The translations under genes and the position numbers were made by a program. Below the pieces are notes generated by a model, which made no database searches, was not told the origin of the DNA, and saw only the letters and a list, made by a program, of their open reading frames with translations. From Tolypeutes matacus (Eukaryota > Chordata > Mammalia > Cingulata > Chlamyphoridae): 64,000 nucleotides of DNA. The stretch is taken from NCBI GenBank assembly GCA_026826555.1, contig JAKSZT010005175.1, positions 943,722 through 1,007,721 on the forward strand. Direction: 5' to 3'. Positions 10,706 to 23,244 of the stretch are shown here, piece after piece; within the stretch, counting starts at the first letter, position 1; each line of letters begins with the position of its first letter.

Positions 10706-11164
10706 CTTGTAACCATGCAAAGCAAGTGATACATAGAATTTATGAAATATATTTTACCTGTGTTTATCTTTATAAAACAATACTTTTGTTTTGTCTCCTG
10801 TTAAATATTTGAGTTTACTTTTAAGTATGGAATTTGTTTATTTTCTCCCACTTCTACAATTTCTTAAACAATCAGATGGGCTGAATTTTAGCTACATCTA
10901 TTAATCAGGAAATTGTGAATATTTTCTTCCGCAAAGTCCTGGTTCTGTGTTTTATAGTCTCATCTCTACTTACTTTATCACTTAATGGAAGTGCTGTAGA
11001 GCTAATACCACCTCTTTCCTAAGGGTGAAGTCTTCCCATGATACCTCTATGGCATAAGCATTAAACTTCTTTTATCTAGGAGATTTTAGAGCACATTTGT
11101 CTACTGCTTCAGAAATCTATACGGATACACAATGGCCAAGAGCACTAAGCAACTGGCAAATGCC

Positions 11165-11335
11165 CGTCACTGAATTCAGCACTTTGTATATAGTCTAACC
11201 AATTTTTATGTAAAGTCATTAAAGTAGTCACTATTAACCCTATTTAATAGGTAGAAAGCATAGATTCCCAAAAGGTAATATGCTAGAAATCAATAAGGAT
11301 AAATCACTCAGACTTGATTTGACTGTCCAAAATAA
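11165..11335 (-). mobile_element. MIR SINE relic
   Basis: 'actattaaccctatttaataggtag' with the following 'gattccc' region matches the antisense MIR pattern. Confidence 0.5.
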
Positions 11336-11369
11336 GAGAATAACAAGGAGGATGTTTTATGATTGGTGA

Positions 11370-11560
11370 AGCACCTTCTCATTCACTGCCTCATTGAGCC
11401 AGCATCTGGAATCTATAAGGGAGGAAAGAATGATTTTATAATCACATTTTCCAACTGAGGGAAATTAATTGGCCAGCACATACCCAGTTCAGTTGTGTAG
11501 CAGAGCCCTGACTCCTGTGGCTGTTTCTTACCAGGCATCTCATACATCTCTCACTGCAGC
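11370..11560 (-). mobile_element. MIR SINE relic
   Basis: 'accttctcattcactgcctca' and 'ttttccaactgaggga' through 'gccctgactcctgtgg' fit an antisense MIR. Confidence 0.45.
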
Positions 11561-11819
11561 AGTCAGGTATCACCTCTACATGATCAATATCAATGTCTGG
11601 GTCTCTTTCCTCATCTATTAAATGATGAGTTTGGATGAACTGTCATATTATGTTTAACAATAGCGCTATTTTCTTTTCCTCTACAGTAGAAAAAGAAGCT
11701 GACAATTGGAATACAATCGTAGCCTCTTTTTCTCTGATGTATCATTTTCACATTCCTGTTTGAGGCAGTGGGGGAAAGAGAAATCAACTGAGCACGGTAT
11801 GGGAAATTGGCAGTCCCAG

Positions 11820-11930
11820 ATTCAATTATTGACTCTTCAACTAACTTATTGCATGATATCGCAAGTCCTCTTAGTCTGATGAGTCTTTGTTTCCTCAACG
11901 ACCTAACCTATAAAAAGATGTATGTATTTA
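11820..11930 (+). mobile_element. MIR SINE relic
   Basis: 'gactcttcaactaacttattg' followed by 'gagtctttgtttcctca' matches the sense MIR core (accessible in Afrotheria, Xenarthra and Boreoeutheria alike). Confidence 0.4.
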
Positions 11931-11974
11931 CATGTAGTGAGAATGAAGGTGAACTGGGGTAGGGAAAAGTACTT

Positions 11975-12995
11975 TGTTCTTTTTTAACAGCTTTTTGAGC
12001 TATAATGAACATACAGTAAATTGCACATATTTAAAGTGCACAGTTTGATAAATTTTGATTTATGTATACACCCATGAAACCATCACTACAATCAAGGTAG
12101 TAAAGTTACCCTTCACTGCAAAAAGTTTTCTCATGCTTCTTTGTGTAATCTTTCCCTCCTGTTCCCCCACACTCAGCCTGCCCTCTCCTCCCGGCAACCA
12201 TTTTGTGCTTTCTGTCATTATAAAGTAGCTTGCATTTTCTAGTTTTATAACTGTAATCATATAATGTATACACCTTTATGTCTGTCTTTTATCAATCAGC
12301 ATACTTGTTTTGAGATTTATTTTGCATCCAGCATGATGTTTATATCACTAGATCATGCCTTTTAATCACTGAGTAGTATTCTATTTTATGGATACACCAC
12401 AATTTGTTTATCCAGTCACCTATGGATGGGAATTTGAGATTTATTGTTTGCTTTTGTTTTGTTTTGTTTTTTGGAATTCAAAACAACCAAACATTTGGCT
12501 GCTGTCTATGTTGCTATGAACATTTGTATACAATTTTTATATTGACATTTGCTTTCTTTTCTTTTGGCTAAATGCCTAAGAGTGGTATGGCTAGATTAAA
12601 TGATAGGTAGTCATATATTTGAGTTTGTAAAAACTCCCAAAGCATTTTCCAAAGGGATTGTACCATTTCACATTTACAACAGCAGTGATTAAATTTCCAT
12701 TCTATCCACTTCCTTGTCAATACTTGGTATGGTCAATCTTTCTTAATTTAGTGATTCTAATAGCTGTGTAGTGATAATTGTGCTTGACTTTGAATTACCT
12801 TAATAACTAATGATGTTGAGCACCTTCTCATGTGCTTACTTGCCAAAAATATCTTCTTTGGTTAAATGTCTGTTCAAATCTTTGGCCCATTCTAATTAGA
12901 CTGTTGATTTTCTTATTATTCAGAGTTGATATATATATTTCAAGTCGTTTATCAGAATATACTTTCTCCTAGACTCTTTTCATTTGCTGTCTCTT
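11975..12995 (-). mobile_element. Old L1, 3' part
   Basis: Reads as the antisense of an ancient mammalian L1 3' region: 'ttttgagctataatgaacat', 'taaagtgcacagtttgataa', 'catgaaaccatcactacaat', then 'gtattctattttatggatac', 'aatttgtttatccagtca' and, near the right end, 'tctttggcccattctaatta' from the end of ORF2. No open frame remains. Confidence 0.8.
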
Positions 12996-12999
12996 ATTT

Positions 13000-13690
13000 G
13001 ACATAATATACACATTCATGACATATTAAGAATAAGTTGAATAGGAATAAATGCAAATTGGAAACAATAAACTCTTGGACCAATACATGGTATTAATTAT
13101 TCATTATTAGAGCCTCTTATTTGTTAAGGTAAATTATAATCTATGTAGAAATTGAAAGATGAGGGCCTTACTTCCATCCACCCTATGACTTAAAGTAACG
13201 TGTTATAAATGTCCACACTCCCATGAAAGACATCTTAGAATATTTCTCTACTTTCTCTTCCATTGTAAGCATCAAACTAATTAAAGCAGTTACAGTCTTA
13301 CTTCTCCTTTCACCTTTAATTAAGAGGTGCTACTCATTTGCAGTTTTTTGTTATTGTTCCCACTTCTTATCAAAGGGAAAAAAGACTTAAAAATTGCATG
13401 CTCCTGTGTGACCACAGCGATGGACAACACTTTCTCTTTTCTCTCCTGAGTGAGGGATTCTTGCATCTTATCTCTGAGTTGAGCTATGCAACAGCCTCTG
13501 GTAGGCAATAGAACTTCACAAAGACACAGTTGCACCGTCACACTATTATGCTTTATGCATGACCACTGTGTTTGCAAAGATCAAGGAAATCTAAAAACTG
13601 GTTCTATGTTCATCCATTATAAGCAAGGTAGGAAAGGAAAGGCAGGCACAAAAATAAAGAAAGATTTAACCATGATAAAGTAATATCACA
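13000..13690. other. No identifiable feature
   Basis: Short open frames of 65-85 codons on both strands look random. Confidence 0.45.
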
Positions 13691-13925
13691 GATCACAATA
13701 AAGTGTAATGGGCTCCAATAGACTCAGCTCTGCTGCTTACTGGTTGTTGACTTTGACAGTTGCCTATTTTCTAGCCTTATTATGTTTTTCACATATGAGA
13801 TGGAGGTAATGATGATACCTATCTCATAGTGGTGTAAGAATAAAATTATGCAGAGCCTGTAAATCTCTCAGTTAGTACTAAATAACTAACTGTAAAGCAC
13901 ATAGTTAGTACTAAATAACTCCTGG
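13690..13925 (+). mobile_element. MIR SINE relic
   Basis: 'cttactggttgttgac' through 'atgagatggaggtaatgatg' and 'tctcatagtggtgtaagaat' give a clear sense MIR. Confidence 0.65.
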
Positions 13926-14499
13926 CTTTTAAAAAATATATTATTCCCTTTTTAAAATATATTTCTCACCCTCTATTCCAAATATTTCACTTTCTGTATA
14001 AGCATGTGTGATGTGTTATACTTTAAGATTCATTTTGTTTGTCTTCTCTATGTTTAGCTGAAGTGAGAGTTCACATTTATTCACTATCTGAATTTATATT
14101 TTCTTTTTTCTAAAAAGAAATAAGAAGCACTAAAAACAACTCCTCTTTACTAATTGATAAGATGGGTATTTCCCAGATCAGGTCAAGCATCTGGTAACAT
14201 GTGATAAATGACCTCACAGTGCCAAGGATATTGTAAAGTCAGAACTACCCATATCCCCAAGAAGCTTATCACTTCTATTTAGATGGGGCACTTGGAGAGG
14301 AAACATGACCATCACCTTCACCAAAGTCATTTTAGTTACCCTATTGGTCACAGAATCTTACTTGCAAAATTTTTAAGAATCACCCTAAATGAAGCATTCA
14401 TTTACTATAGAAATATATATAATTATTATACTATCCCTGGTTTATGATTTTCTATCATTAGTTTGAATATTTCCAGTAGCAATGTACTTAACTACAATC

Positions 14500-15310
14500 A
14501 TCAAGAAATCAAATTCAGGAACATTCCCAGAACAATGGGGTATAAGGCCTACCTCCTCTAAGAGCGGGGGCAGACTCACCCTTTCCAAACATATAGGAGG
14601 GTCTACTCTATTGACCCAATGAGATATTTTTGGCCCAGACATTTGCTTCTATGATTCCACCCTTGAAGTCATTCTACCTTCAATTTATTCCTTCTCTTTC
14701 CCTTTCAGTCCTGTCTGGCAGTGATTCTGCTTACATGATTCTGCAGAAAAACCTTGTTGGCTTTGCATGCAGATCTGGCAGATACAAACCATCAGACAAT
14801 AGGACTTTCCACATATCCTTCTTGGATAATTGCATTTCCAATCCTAACTTCCACTGAACTGTACCCATGTTCAACCTTCTGTTTAACAAAGGGTTGTTCA
14901 GTTAAATGCTGACATGGAGCCCTGTCTTCTGGGGACCCATTTCCTGAAAACTCAGGGAGGTCCCTGATAGAGCTGCTTTGGCCCTAGTCTCAGAGGACAC
15001 TATCTGGATAAGCTCAGAATTTCCCAAACCATCAATTTCTAGTTTCTTTGAGCTTAAGAGTTCACCTCTCAGCTTATCCCTTTCCTCCTGCATTTTATTA
15101 TAAGCTGCCAAGAGAAGCCAGGTGGTAACTTCTGGACTTAGCTTAGAAATCTCTTCAGCTAACTATGCAAGTTCATTGTTTAAAAGTTCTACTTTCAATC
15201 TGATATCAGAGCACAATTTTTCCAATTTCTCTGTCACTTTATAAAAGATTGCCTTTCTTCCAATTTCTGGTCACACATTCATCAATTCTTTCTAAGCCCT
15301 CATTGGAAGT
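14500..15310 (-). mobile_element. Possible endogenous-retrovirus-like internal remnant
   Basis: A minus-strand frame (15111-14902) reads MAAYNKMQEERDKLRGELL then SSKKLEIDGLGNSELIQ; upstream in the same direction there is similar helical, Glu/Lys/Leu-rich coding with frameshifts. This looks like a coiled coil of a gag-like protein of an old ERVL/MaLR-type element, but it could be some other decayed gene. No protease, polymerase or flanking LTR was found. Confidence 0.3.
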
Positions 15311-15364
15311 ACCTTTAATGTCCATATTTTCACCAACAGTCTCCTCAAAGCAATCCAGGCTTTT

Positions 15365-15575
15365 GCTATCACACACCTCACAGTTCTTCCAGCCTCTGCC
15401 CATTACTTGATTCTAAAGCTGTCCAAACCCTTCCCTTATTTCAAATACCAACTTAAATACCCCTTGTCAAAAATCTACTCTCTGATCTACTGGACTGGTA
15501 GAAAACTGTCTCCTTTGAATAGCAAAATCACTTCATTTGTGACTTTTTATATAGTTGCGTGTATCAAGATTATAG
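15365..15575 (+). mobile_element. L2-like relic
   Basis: 'caacttaaataccccttgtcaaaaa' with preceding 'ttccagcctctgcccattac' resembles the L2 LINE 3' part in sense orientation. Confidence 0.4.
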
Positions 15576-15579
15576 TCAT

Positions 15580-16075
15580 GCATGTATAAATACATTAAAG
15601 AAGATGCTATATATCTGGGTTTCCCTTGTCATAATTGTGAATTTATAATGGACTCTTGATATATGTTTGTGAAAAGAAGATGAGAAGTAATGTGTGTTGA
15701 GTATAATGTTTCAAAAAGCTACAAACACTGTAGAACTTCACAGCGATCTGAGGGACATGCCAAGGGACTGTACAGCTGAGCTCTGCAAGAAGCTGTGTTA
15801 TAATCTCTTTGTTTAATTCTGTTGTAACAGGTGGAAATGGAAACACTCTTCTTCACCAGACCTGGCTTTAGCAGACTGAACCAAGAGCCCATAACAAAAT
15901 CAACATTGTGAATGGCATCTATGGACAACATCTGAAATTCCACATTTCAAGATTCATCCTCAGACATTTCCTTCCACATCTCACCTTCCCTATTTCCAAG
16001 CCAAACTGAAGTCAAGTGCACCATTCTTTATATTCCTTTGCCACAAACTTCTGTTTCATGTTTCAGATTAAGTGA
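15580..16075. other. No identifiable feature
   Basis: Two overlapping minus frames (67 and 74 codons) have no recognisable motif. Confidence 0.4.
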
Positions 16076-16080
16076 CACTT

Positions 16081-16548
16081 TGTTTTAGTCTGCTAAACTG
16101 AAAAAGCAAATAACATGAAATGTGCTGGTTTTAAAAGGGGAATTTCTTGGTTTAGAAGCTTATATTCTGAGGCTATGAAAATGTCACAATCAAGACATCA
16201 TCAGGATGATACCTTCTTCTTGAAGACTGGCTACCAGCAATCTTAAACTTCTTTTTCACATGGAAAGGCACATGGTGGCATCTGCTGGTCTCCCTCTTCT
16301 TCTCCAGGTTTCATTGCTTCTAGCTTATTGTTTCCATGGCTTTTTTCTCCCTTCCTCTGAATTTCATTCTCTTATAAATGACCTCAGTTGGAGGATTAAG
16401 ATCCACCTTGAATGAGGTCTTAAGGTAAGACCTTAACTTAAGTTTCTAATTGCCAAAAGATCCTGCTTACATTAGGTCCACACCCACAGGAATAGATCAA
16501 CTTCAAGAACAAATTTTTCTTAGATACATTCAACTTCAAACCATCACA
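16081..16548 (-). mobile_element. Solo LTR, family II
   Basis: Begins TGTTTTAGTCTGC and ends CCATCACA, the inverse of a TG...CA LTR, with near-matching 5-bp flanks cactt (16076-16080) and cacgt (16549-16553). Its reverse complement aligns with 4222-4674 and 22073-22692, for instance 'attcctgtgggtgtgg' and 'catggtggcatctgctgg' in inverse. Confidence 0.7.
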
Positions 16549-16574
16549 CACGTTTTCTATGAATTATTCCTGGA

Positions 16575-16668
16575 CTAACTCTCCGGGGTTTTCTCACGTG
16601 AAAAATGGTACTAATAATACCTACTTCATGGATTTACTGTGACGTCTAAGCAAGATAATATTACCATG
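16575..16668 (+). mobile_element. MIR SINE relic
   Basis: 'aaaaatggtactaataatac' and 'catggatttactgtgacg' match the MIR core in sense orientation. Confidence 0.5.
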
Positions 16669-16669
16669 G

Positions 16670-17374
16670 CCATTTGGACTTCTTGTCCAGGGAAGTTCTG
16701 GTTTTTACTCATTGTCATAGAGTAATTGTGGATATTGCTACCTTTCATTCCCAAAAGTGCCCTAGCTCAGATGAAGAATTAAAGGAGCAGAGAGCTATTG
16801 TCTGTAAGATAGATTTATAAGAAATAGAAAAAGAAGAGAAGTTTATGAGCTATCACCCATATGGATGTAATCTATAGTAAAGTGATAGAGTGGAGTTGTG
16901 TATTGAAGGGATAGGACAGGAGGGTAGTGATATTATTGGGTTGGGAGGTGCAGGGTTGACAGGTGGGTAGATTGGGAAGGGTGGTCAGAAGGTCCAGGAT
17001 ACTGGGGGAAGGGTAAGAGAGAGACCAGGTGAACACTGGGGATTTGTGAGTTAGAGGTTGAAATTACAGAGGTGGGAATGCTCTTATGGCAAAATGACAA
17101 GGAAGGGTCACTAGTTTAGGGGATTGGTTGGGGGGGCATTCAGGAGAAGGCACCCTAGAGAAGGTTTCTAGGGAGTGTGTGAGTGTTCATTCTGTCATCA
17201 TGTATTGTATCAGGCGGTGGAGACCCACATAATGAGTGGAAAGGATTTGGACTCCTATCTTTGGGAGGACCGATTTGTTCAGATATAGACACGCAGGAGT
17301 CTCTCAAGAGCAAGGGCAATTCCTAATAGGGGAGGACAAACCAGTGTGTCAAGACCTCTTGTTGCATGTAACTA
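16670..17374. other. Purine-rich unclassified DNA
   Basis: The stretch is GA-rich and lacks stable open frames. It might be the upstream continuation of the repeat at 17375-19640, but no second copy in this window confirms that. Confidence 0.35.
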
Positions 17375-19640
17375 TGAATCTTGCCATCCAATGAGTCAAG
17401 CCAGGGGGTCGTCATGGGCCTTGGGAGGATGGGGAGAGAGGAACAGAATAGATCAAACAGCCGGTATTTAGTGGTCAATAGAATTGTTTTTCAATATCAT
17501 ACAGTGATGGACACAGGACATGGTAATATCATCAAAATTTATAAAAGTGCACTGTCTAAAATTTAAACCATACTGTAAAATCATTGACAACGTTTGGTAG
17601 CTAAGTTTCACTATTTCTATATCAGTTATAATAATGTTACCATCCACATATAAAAAGGTATTGATATTGGGGACAGGAAAGGGGAAAGATGTTGGGTATA
17701 TGTGAGTCTCCTGTATTCTGTGTGTGACTTTGCTGTGATGTAAAACTTCTTTGAAAACAAAATGCAAAATAGTGAGACACTGGGGAATGAGAGGGGGAAG
17801 GTGCCATGGTACAGACTGAACACCATATATTGTAGTCATGAAAGGCAAAAGGTCAAAATTTTTTTTTATATTTTTCATTTTTTAATATTCCAATTTTTAA
17901 ATTTTATTTTATTGTTAGATCTTTAAAAAATGTTATGTATTTTACCTTTTACATTAAAACTTATCATTATTATTTCATTTTCCTATTGCTTGTATTCAGC
18001 TATTGTAATGGCTTCATCTTTGAAGAGGCTTTGGATCACAGAAGGGTTACAACAGGGGCGGTGGAGGATCATTGGTGTGGGATGTCAGGGATGGGGTGTG
18101 CATGGAAGGAAGAGTACCTGAGCACAATTATAAGGTATACTAAAATGTTCAAATGTTCATGGGGCATTGTCACAGTGGGTGGAGAATCACTCAATAAATG
18201 AGAGAATACTGAATTCCCATCCTGGAGAGCTCTGCCACATTCTCTAAGGGAGCAGCAACAGTCCCCCAAGTGCAGAGACAGTGATTGGCGAAGGAGGATG
18301 ATCCACTGATGGGCCCTTTATATTGATGACTAGCCTTATGAGTCTTTGTTCTTGAAATTGAAATTTAGCCTGTTGTTATGGGGTGCCTAAGAGTTGCCTC
18401 CTGAGAGCCTCCTTGTTGCTCAAATGTGGCCTCTCTCTAAGCCACACTCAACATATGACTGCATTACCTTCCTCCCAGTGTGGGATAGGACTCCCAGGGA
18501 TGAGCCTCCCTGGCACTGAGGGATTTCTTCCAAGTGCCAACTGGCAATGAGAATGGGAAAAGACCTTGAATAAAAGGGGGGAAAGGTAAAGACAAATGAG
18601 TTTACATGGCTGAGACTTCCAAATGAGTTGGGAGGTCATCCCAGAGGTGACGCTTATGCACATCTCAGAAGGATCTCATAAAACTCCAAAGTGGATATAA
18701 CCCCAAATAGTGGGGCTTCTGAGGGCTCTGGAGACACCCAGGTCCTATGTCAGGGTGGATAGCTCTGGAATTTGGTGCCTTGCCAGTGGGCCCTACTTTG
18801 GAGTTTGTGCTCCTGAGAGTGATAGAGTTGGACTCAACTCTGTCTTCCCTGCACATGGCTCATCTGTCCCTTCTATTCAAACCTATACCTGGTGCTGGAG
18901 TTTGTAGGTGTACGTCCAGAGACTTGAGTTTTTGTGCAGTCCTTGTGCCAGCTGGACCCAGAATCTCGGTGGAGCAGCAAATCCTACTTTACATCTCATT
19001 GAATTCACCCAGGACAACTGGTGGGGAGATGATAATGGAGAACAGCCATCCCAGGGAAGGGAGAGAGTCTGCAGCTGTGTGCAGGATAATAGCATCCATC
19101 TTCCCCATGGGATATAATCCCCCTTTCAATTGGAGGTAGAGTGGACATCACCATCCCAGATTCCTCAGGATGCAGGGGGAAAGAGTTATGGATTAGAGTG
19201 GACATACCGGTATTCTACTATACACATATTGTGATTCAAGCAAGGAAGAAATTACAACACTGATGTGGAGCCAGTGGCCACTGGAGGCTCTTGGGGCAGG
19301 GAAAGGGAAAAGCAGTTGTAATACGGGGGCTTTTTTGGGACTTGGGAATTGTCCTGAGAGACATTGCAATGACAGATATAGGCCGTTTATATCATTATAT
19401 AACATGCAGAAGTGTGGGAGAGAGTGTAGTCTACAAGGTAAACTATGGTCCATGCCTAATAGCAAAGCCCCAGGATGTGTTTATCAATTGCAATGAATGT
19501 GCCACACTAATGAAGGATGTTTATGTGGGAGGTGATAGGAGGTGGGGGGGGTGCATATGGGAATCCCTATATTTTTTGTGTAGCATTTCTGTAATCAAGG
19601 TATTCTTTAAAAAATAAAAAAATATATATTGTGTATATAT
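17375..19640 (+). repeat. Recurrent xenarthran repeat, copy B (longest)
   Basis: About 2.2 kb of moderately GC-rich, non-coding sequence ending in an A-rich tail (ttaaaaaataaaaaaa near 19605). Blocks of it recur in this window: 18050-18350 at 44210-44557; 18350-19100 at 45888-46620; 18870-19620 in reverse at 6345-5385; and the last 300-450 bases in reverse at 43135-43535, 46675-46967 and 63863-64000. The tail and the frequent loss of the 5' part fit a LINE 3' region. Open frames of up to 136 codons (17878-17468 minus) and 130 codons (18747-19139 plus) have no recognised family. Its left end is not fixed. Confidence 0.6.
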
Positions 19641-19644
19641 ATAA

Positions 19645-20515
19645 ATCTAGTCTCACTTCTGGGACCTACTAAACATAAGAATGAGCTTCCTGGGATGAAT
19701 TGGGCAGCATACTTAGTTCAGTTTTCTTAAGATGATGTAACAGGAGTTACAGATGGCTAACTGGCATGTCTGTGTTCTTTTAGTTTAGAAGTATTCGTGC
19801 TGGGATTATAACTAACTTCTCCTGTTTCATAGTCCAGTACTTTATAGAATAGTGAAATGTATAGCATTGTAGAAAGTGACAAGTATGATCAAATCTAGAG
19901 AAAATATATGGGGAATTTCTATAAAGGACAGGATTCATGACTGCGTTCATTCTGGTGATTGGATTAGATTCATTAGTCAGGATTTAAATAGGACTTTACT
20001 GTGAAGCATTTATTGAAAGACCCACATTTTCCGGTGACCACAGTGAGGTGAATTTCTGCAAGGCCAAGGGTGCTAGAAGAATCACCGTAACATGGATAAG
20101 AAGAGGAAATGAGACAAAACAGGATATGATAGTGAAGAAACATTTCAGGTTACAGATGATGCTGAAAAGGTGGAACAATACCGTGTAATTAGTTTCACCA
20201 TGGCTTTCTTCCCTTTGGGCATTTTACAATCCTCATAATCATGAACTGAGATACTAATATATATATTTTTTCACTTCTAGTTAAGAGAAACCCATATATC
20301 GTGATAATGTCTATTAGGCCTGTGGTGACTGTGAATTTTATTCAGTTTCTCCTATTTTCTATTCCTATAGTGAAACATTCAACAATTAAACATTGTATCA
20401 TTGTCTTTACAATTAACCAATCAAATAAAAAAATTGAAAATTAACGTTCAATTCTGAAGAAATTTTGACAGTTTTATCACAGAAGTATTATCAGAAAAGA
20501 TGGGTAGATGATAGG
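19645..20515. other. No identifiable feature
   Basis: Unique-looking AT-rich DNA without long open frames. Confidence 0.45.
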
Positions 20516-20520
20516 TTAGA

Positions 20521-20541
20521 TAGATAGATTGATAGATAGAT

Positions 20542-20592
<51 letters not shown>
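20521..20592 (+). repeat. (GATA)n/(TAGA)n microsatellite
   Basis: A near-perfect tetranucleotide tract; the perfect part (about 20542-20592) is preceded by interrupted units back to about 20500. Confidence 0.95.
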
Positions 20593-20593
<1 letters not shown>

Positions 20594-20599
20594 TAGATA

Positions 20600-20690
20600 A
20601 TTTGAGATTATCTAATCCAACAACTGTCTCATTTTGTAAATGAAGGAACTGAAATTCATAGAAATAAATGATTTCCCCAACCTGGTATAA
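20600..20690 (-). mobile_element. MIR SINE relic
   Basis: 'tcattttgtaaatgaaggaactg' and 'gatttccccaac' follow the antisense MIR core. Confidence 0.45.
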
Positions 20691-20699
20691 TAATTAGAA

Positions 20700-22066
20700 T
20701 TTTGGAAATATAATTTTAGTTTTCACATTCTAAATATAGTATTTCATAACATACATTATTACTTACCAATTAGGCACAGGGAAAACGTAGTTTAGGACAA
20801 TTGTTGATCCTTTAATTTTTTTACTTATTGTAAGCAACACATTTATTTAAAAATGAACAATCCAAAGAACTGGTTAGTGTATTTCCTAACCATATGGTTT
20901 TCATGTTGCCATAGTCCCAAACAAATATATAGAGGAAATCATCCCAATTGGACATTTGATGTGTAGAACCAATGATCATTCAGTTTACCATTTTTTATAT
21001 TAATAGTATAATCAATTGTTCTTTGTTCTAACAGTGATTATAACCTATAGTATAGAGAATTACCAGCTAAAGTTCTTCCAAATACCATATTTTCCTTTTA
21101 TCTTAAAAAAAGCAAACATAGGGAAGAAGAGAACTCTTGCTTGAAGAGATATAGATGATATTTAGGAAAGGGCCTGGGCTAACGCATTATTTGTCCTAGT
21201 TCACCCAACTACAAATTTGTTGATCAAAAATCAGAGTGGTCAAAATGAATTGACTTGGTTAGCAACTGGTCTTAATGGGTAAATCACTATGAAAGCAAAT
21301 ATTCACTTCCACTTGTTTTACAGGTTTTGGCTAAGTATGATTTTAGTGAGGATAGTTTTGAAATTTTTGTCTATACCTCAAATTATTTCATTCATATTTA
21401 GAATTTGAGAAGTAGGATAGGTTGGTAATTTTCAGTAACTGAAAAATAGCCTTTCCATTTGTACATATATTTAAGCATTCTGTGTTTCTGTTCAAAGCTA
21501 TTTTAATGTATATTTCTAATGTATATTAAGCCAACTAAGCATATCTTTCTTATTTGATAAGGTTTAGGAGAATTTTAAATATTCTTTTTGGCTTTATATA
21601 AATTCCTAGAAGAAAATTGATCAGAAGTATATGTTTCTGAGTCTAATTCATGTATTTAATCAAATATACAAAATGGCAAGTCATTTGTATATCAAGGTAA
21701 ATATTCAAAATAAAAACTACTATGTAGCAAATTTAACTAGTTAGTGACTTTGCTTTTCATTTTTAAACCAATTTTAAGTCATCGATGTCTATTTCATCAG
21801 AGCCACTTCATTTTCAATTTGCGTATGACCTTAATATTTAGTTAGAAGAAAATGGTTGAATTTTCAATGTTAGGTATCTCTGAAAGGTGAATTATATTAT
21901 TTTTAAAACTCTAATTTGTGAAATTGAAAATGAGAACAACTTTAGAGGTAATTCAGTTCTAATTTAATATACAACATTTCTTGGCCTTATTTAAGCATCT
22001 ACCCTAAGTATATTAATACTGTAAGAGTTTGTTATTCTCTTAATTCAAAGAAGAATTGCTTTTAGA
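20700..22066. other. No identifiable feature
   Basis: About 1.37 kb of AT-rich DNA with no open frame above 60 codons and no repeat I can name. Confidence 0.5.
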
Positions 22067-22072
22067 TATACT

Positions 22073-22692
22073 TGTTTTAATTTGCCAAAAGCTGCTGGGG
22101 ATGACAATATGCCAGAATTGGGTTGGCTTTTACAATGGGAATTTATTAGGTTAAAAGCTTACAGTTCTGAGGCTGTGTAAATGTCCACATCAAGGCATCA
22201 TCAGGGGCTGTCTCACCAAAATCGTCCGCTGGTGATCCTGGACTCTTGCCACATGGCAATACACAATGGTGCCTCCTCCAGGCTCACTTTCTCCCTGAGC
22301 TCAGCTATAGGTGATTGGGCACATGGCTGTCTCTGCTCATCACTCCCTCTCTTATGGGACTTGTTGCTTCAGCTTTGTGCTGCTCTGCCAGTGGCTTCTC
22401 TTTCTTTCCCAGGTTCATTAACATCTGGAGGCTTTTCTCTGTCACTGCAACTTTTTTCTTGTATCTGCAGATTTGCTAGTCTTCCTTTTATAAAGGACTC
22501 CAGTAAGAGATTCAAGACCCAACCTTGGTCCCACAATCTAATCAAAGGCCCTTAACTGAAGTGATCTAATCCAAAGGTCCCTTATCTTGATTTAATCAAA
22601 AGGTCTCACCTACAATGGTTTTACAGGAACAGGAATGGGTTTGCTTTAAGAACAGGATTTTCTCAGGTTCACAAAAGACTCAAACCAGCACA
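22073..22692 (-). mobile_element. Solo LTR, family II (best preserved)
   Basis: The 620-bp unit starts TGTTTTAATTTGCC and ends ACCAGCACA on the plus strand; flanks are atact (22068-22072) and ataca (22693-22697), four of five matching. In its own sense it runs from TGTGCTGGTTTGAG to an AATAAATTCCCATTG signal and a TTAAAACA end. It is GC-richer than its surroundings. The 124-codon plus-strand frame (22181-22555) inside it is antisense to the LTR and unlikely to be a gene. Confidence 0.75.
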
Positions 22693-22814
22693 ATACAGCT
22701 GACTAAAAAGCTTCAGAATACCAGAAACACTTGTTTTCACAAATTGATGACATTAACCAATTTACTTTCAATTGTTATACACACACGTGTGCATATCTCT
22801 TTACATATGTGTGA

Positions 22815-22817
<3 letters not shown>

Positions 22818-22862
<45 letters not shown>
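22818..22862. repeat. (TA)n microsatellite
   Basis: About 22 TA units followed by an ACACAC stretch. The open frames rich in Ile-Tyr here are by-products of the repeat. Confidence 0.95.
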
Positions 22863-22866
<4 letters not shown>

Positions 22867-23039
22867 TCTATTTCAGCATGTATACTTATACACATACACA
22901 CTTACAGCCTGTCCTACCGAAAGCATCCAGAAAAATCTTTCAAAAATATAAATTGTGTCATTTCATTCTTACTCAGGAAGTTTACATTTTACTAAGAATA
23001 AACTTTGATTCATTACCAGAGCCAATGCTGTGCTGCCGT

Positions 23040-23240
23040 ATCTGACTGTTTCCTGCCTCCCCAGTCTCAAATTTTGCTTCTCTGCTTTTCACTGGTTCCC
23101 TTTATTTCCTGAAATAGAGCAAACTCTTTCACCCCTCCATTTTTTATGTAAAGCCACTGTTAACTGAAAAGCTCTTCTCCTCACTCTGACTCTTACCCCT
23201 CCTTCTGTTCTACCTTGATGATTAGTTTCTTTATTGCAGT
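23040..23240 (+). mobile_element. L2-like relic
   Basis: Pyrimidine-rich words 'tcactctgactcttacccct' and 'gattagtttctttattgcagtc' match the order of the L2 3' part. Confidence 0.4.
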
Positions 23241-23244
23241 CATA

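Noticed and set aside
18747..19139. 130-codon frame in the recurrent repeat
   Set aside because: The matching region in copy D (46234-46569) does not keep the same protein, so it is not under coding constraint.
20521..20592. Regular short repeats that might suggest a CRISPR-like array
   Set aside because: Plain tetranucleotide microsatellite without spacers, in a mammalian genome.
22181..22555. 124-codon plus-strand frame
   Set aside because: Wholly inside a family II LTR, in antisense orientation, with no homologous protein recognised.
22815..23045. Frames rich in Tyr-Ile repeats
   Set aside because: Translation of a TA microsatellite.
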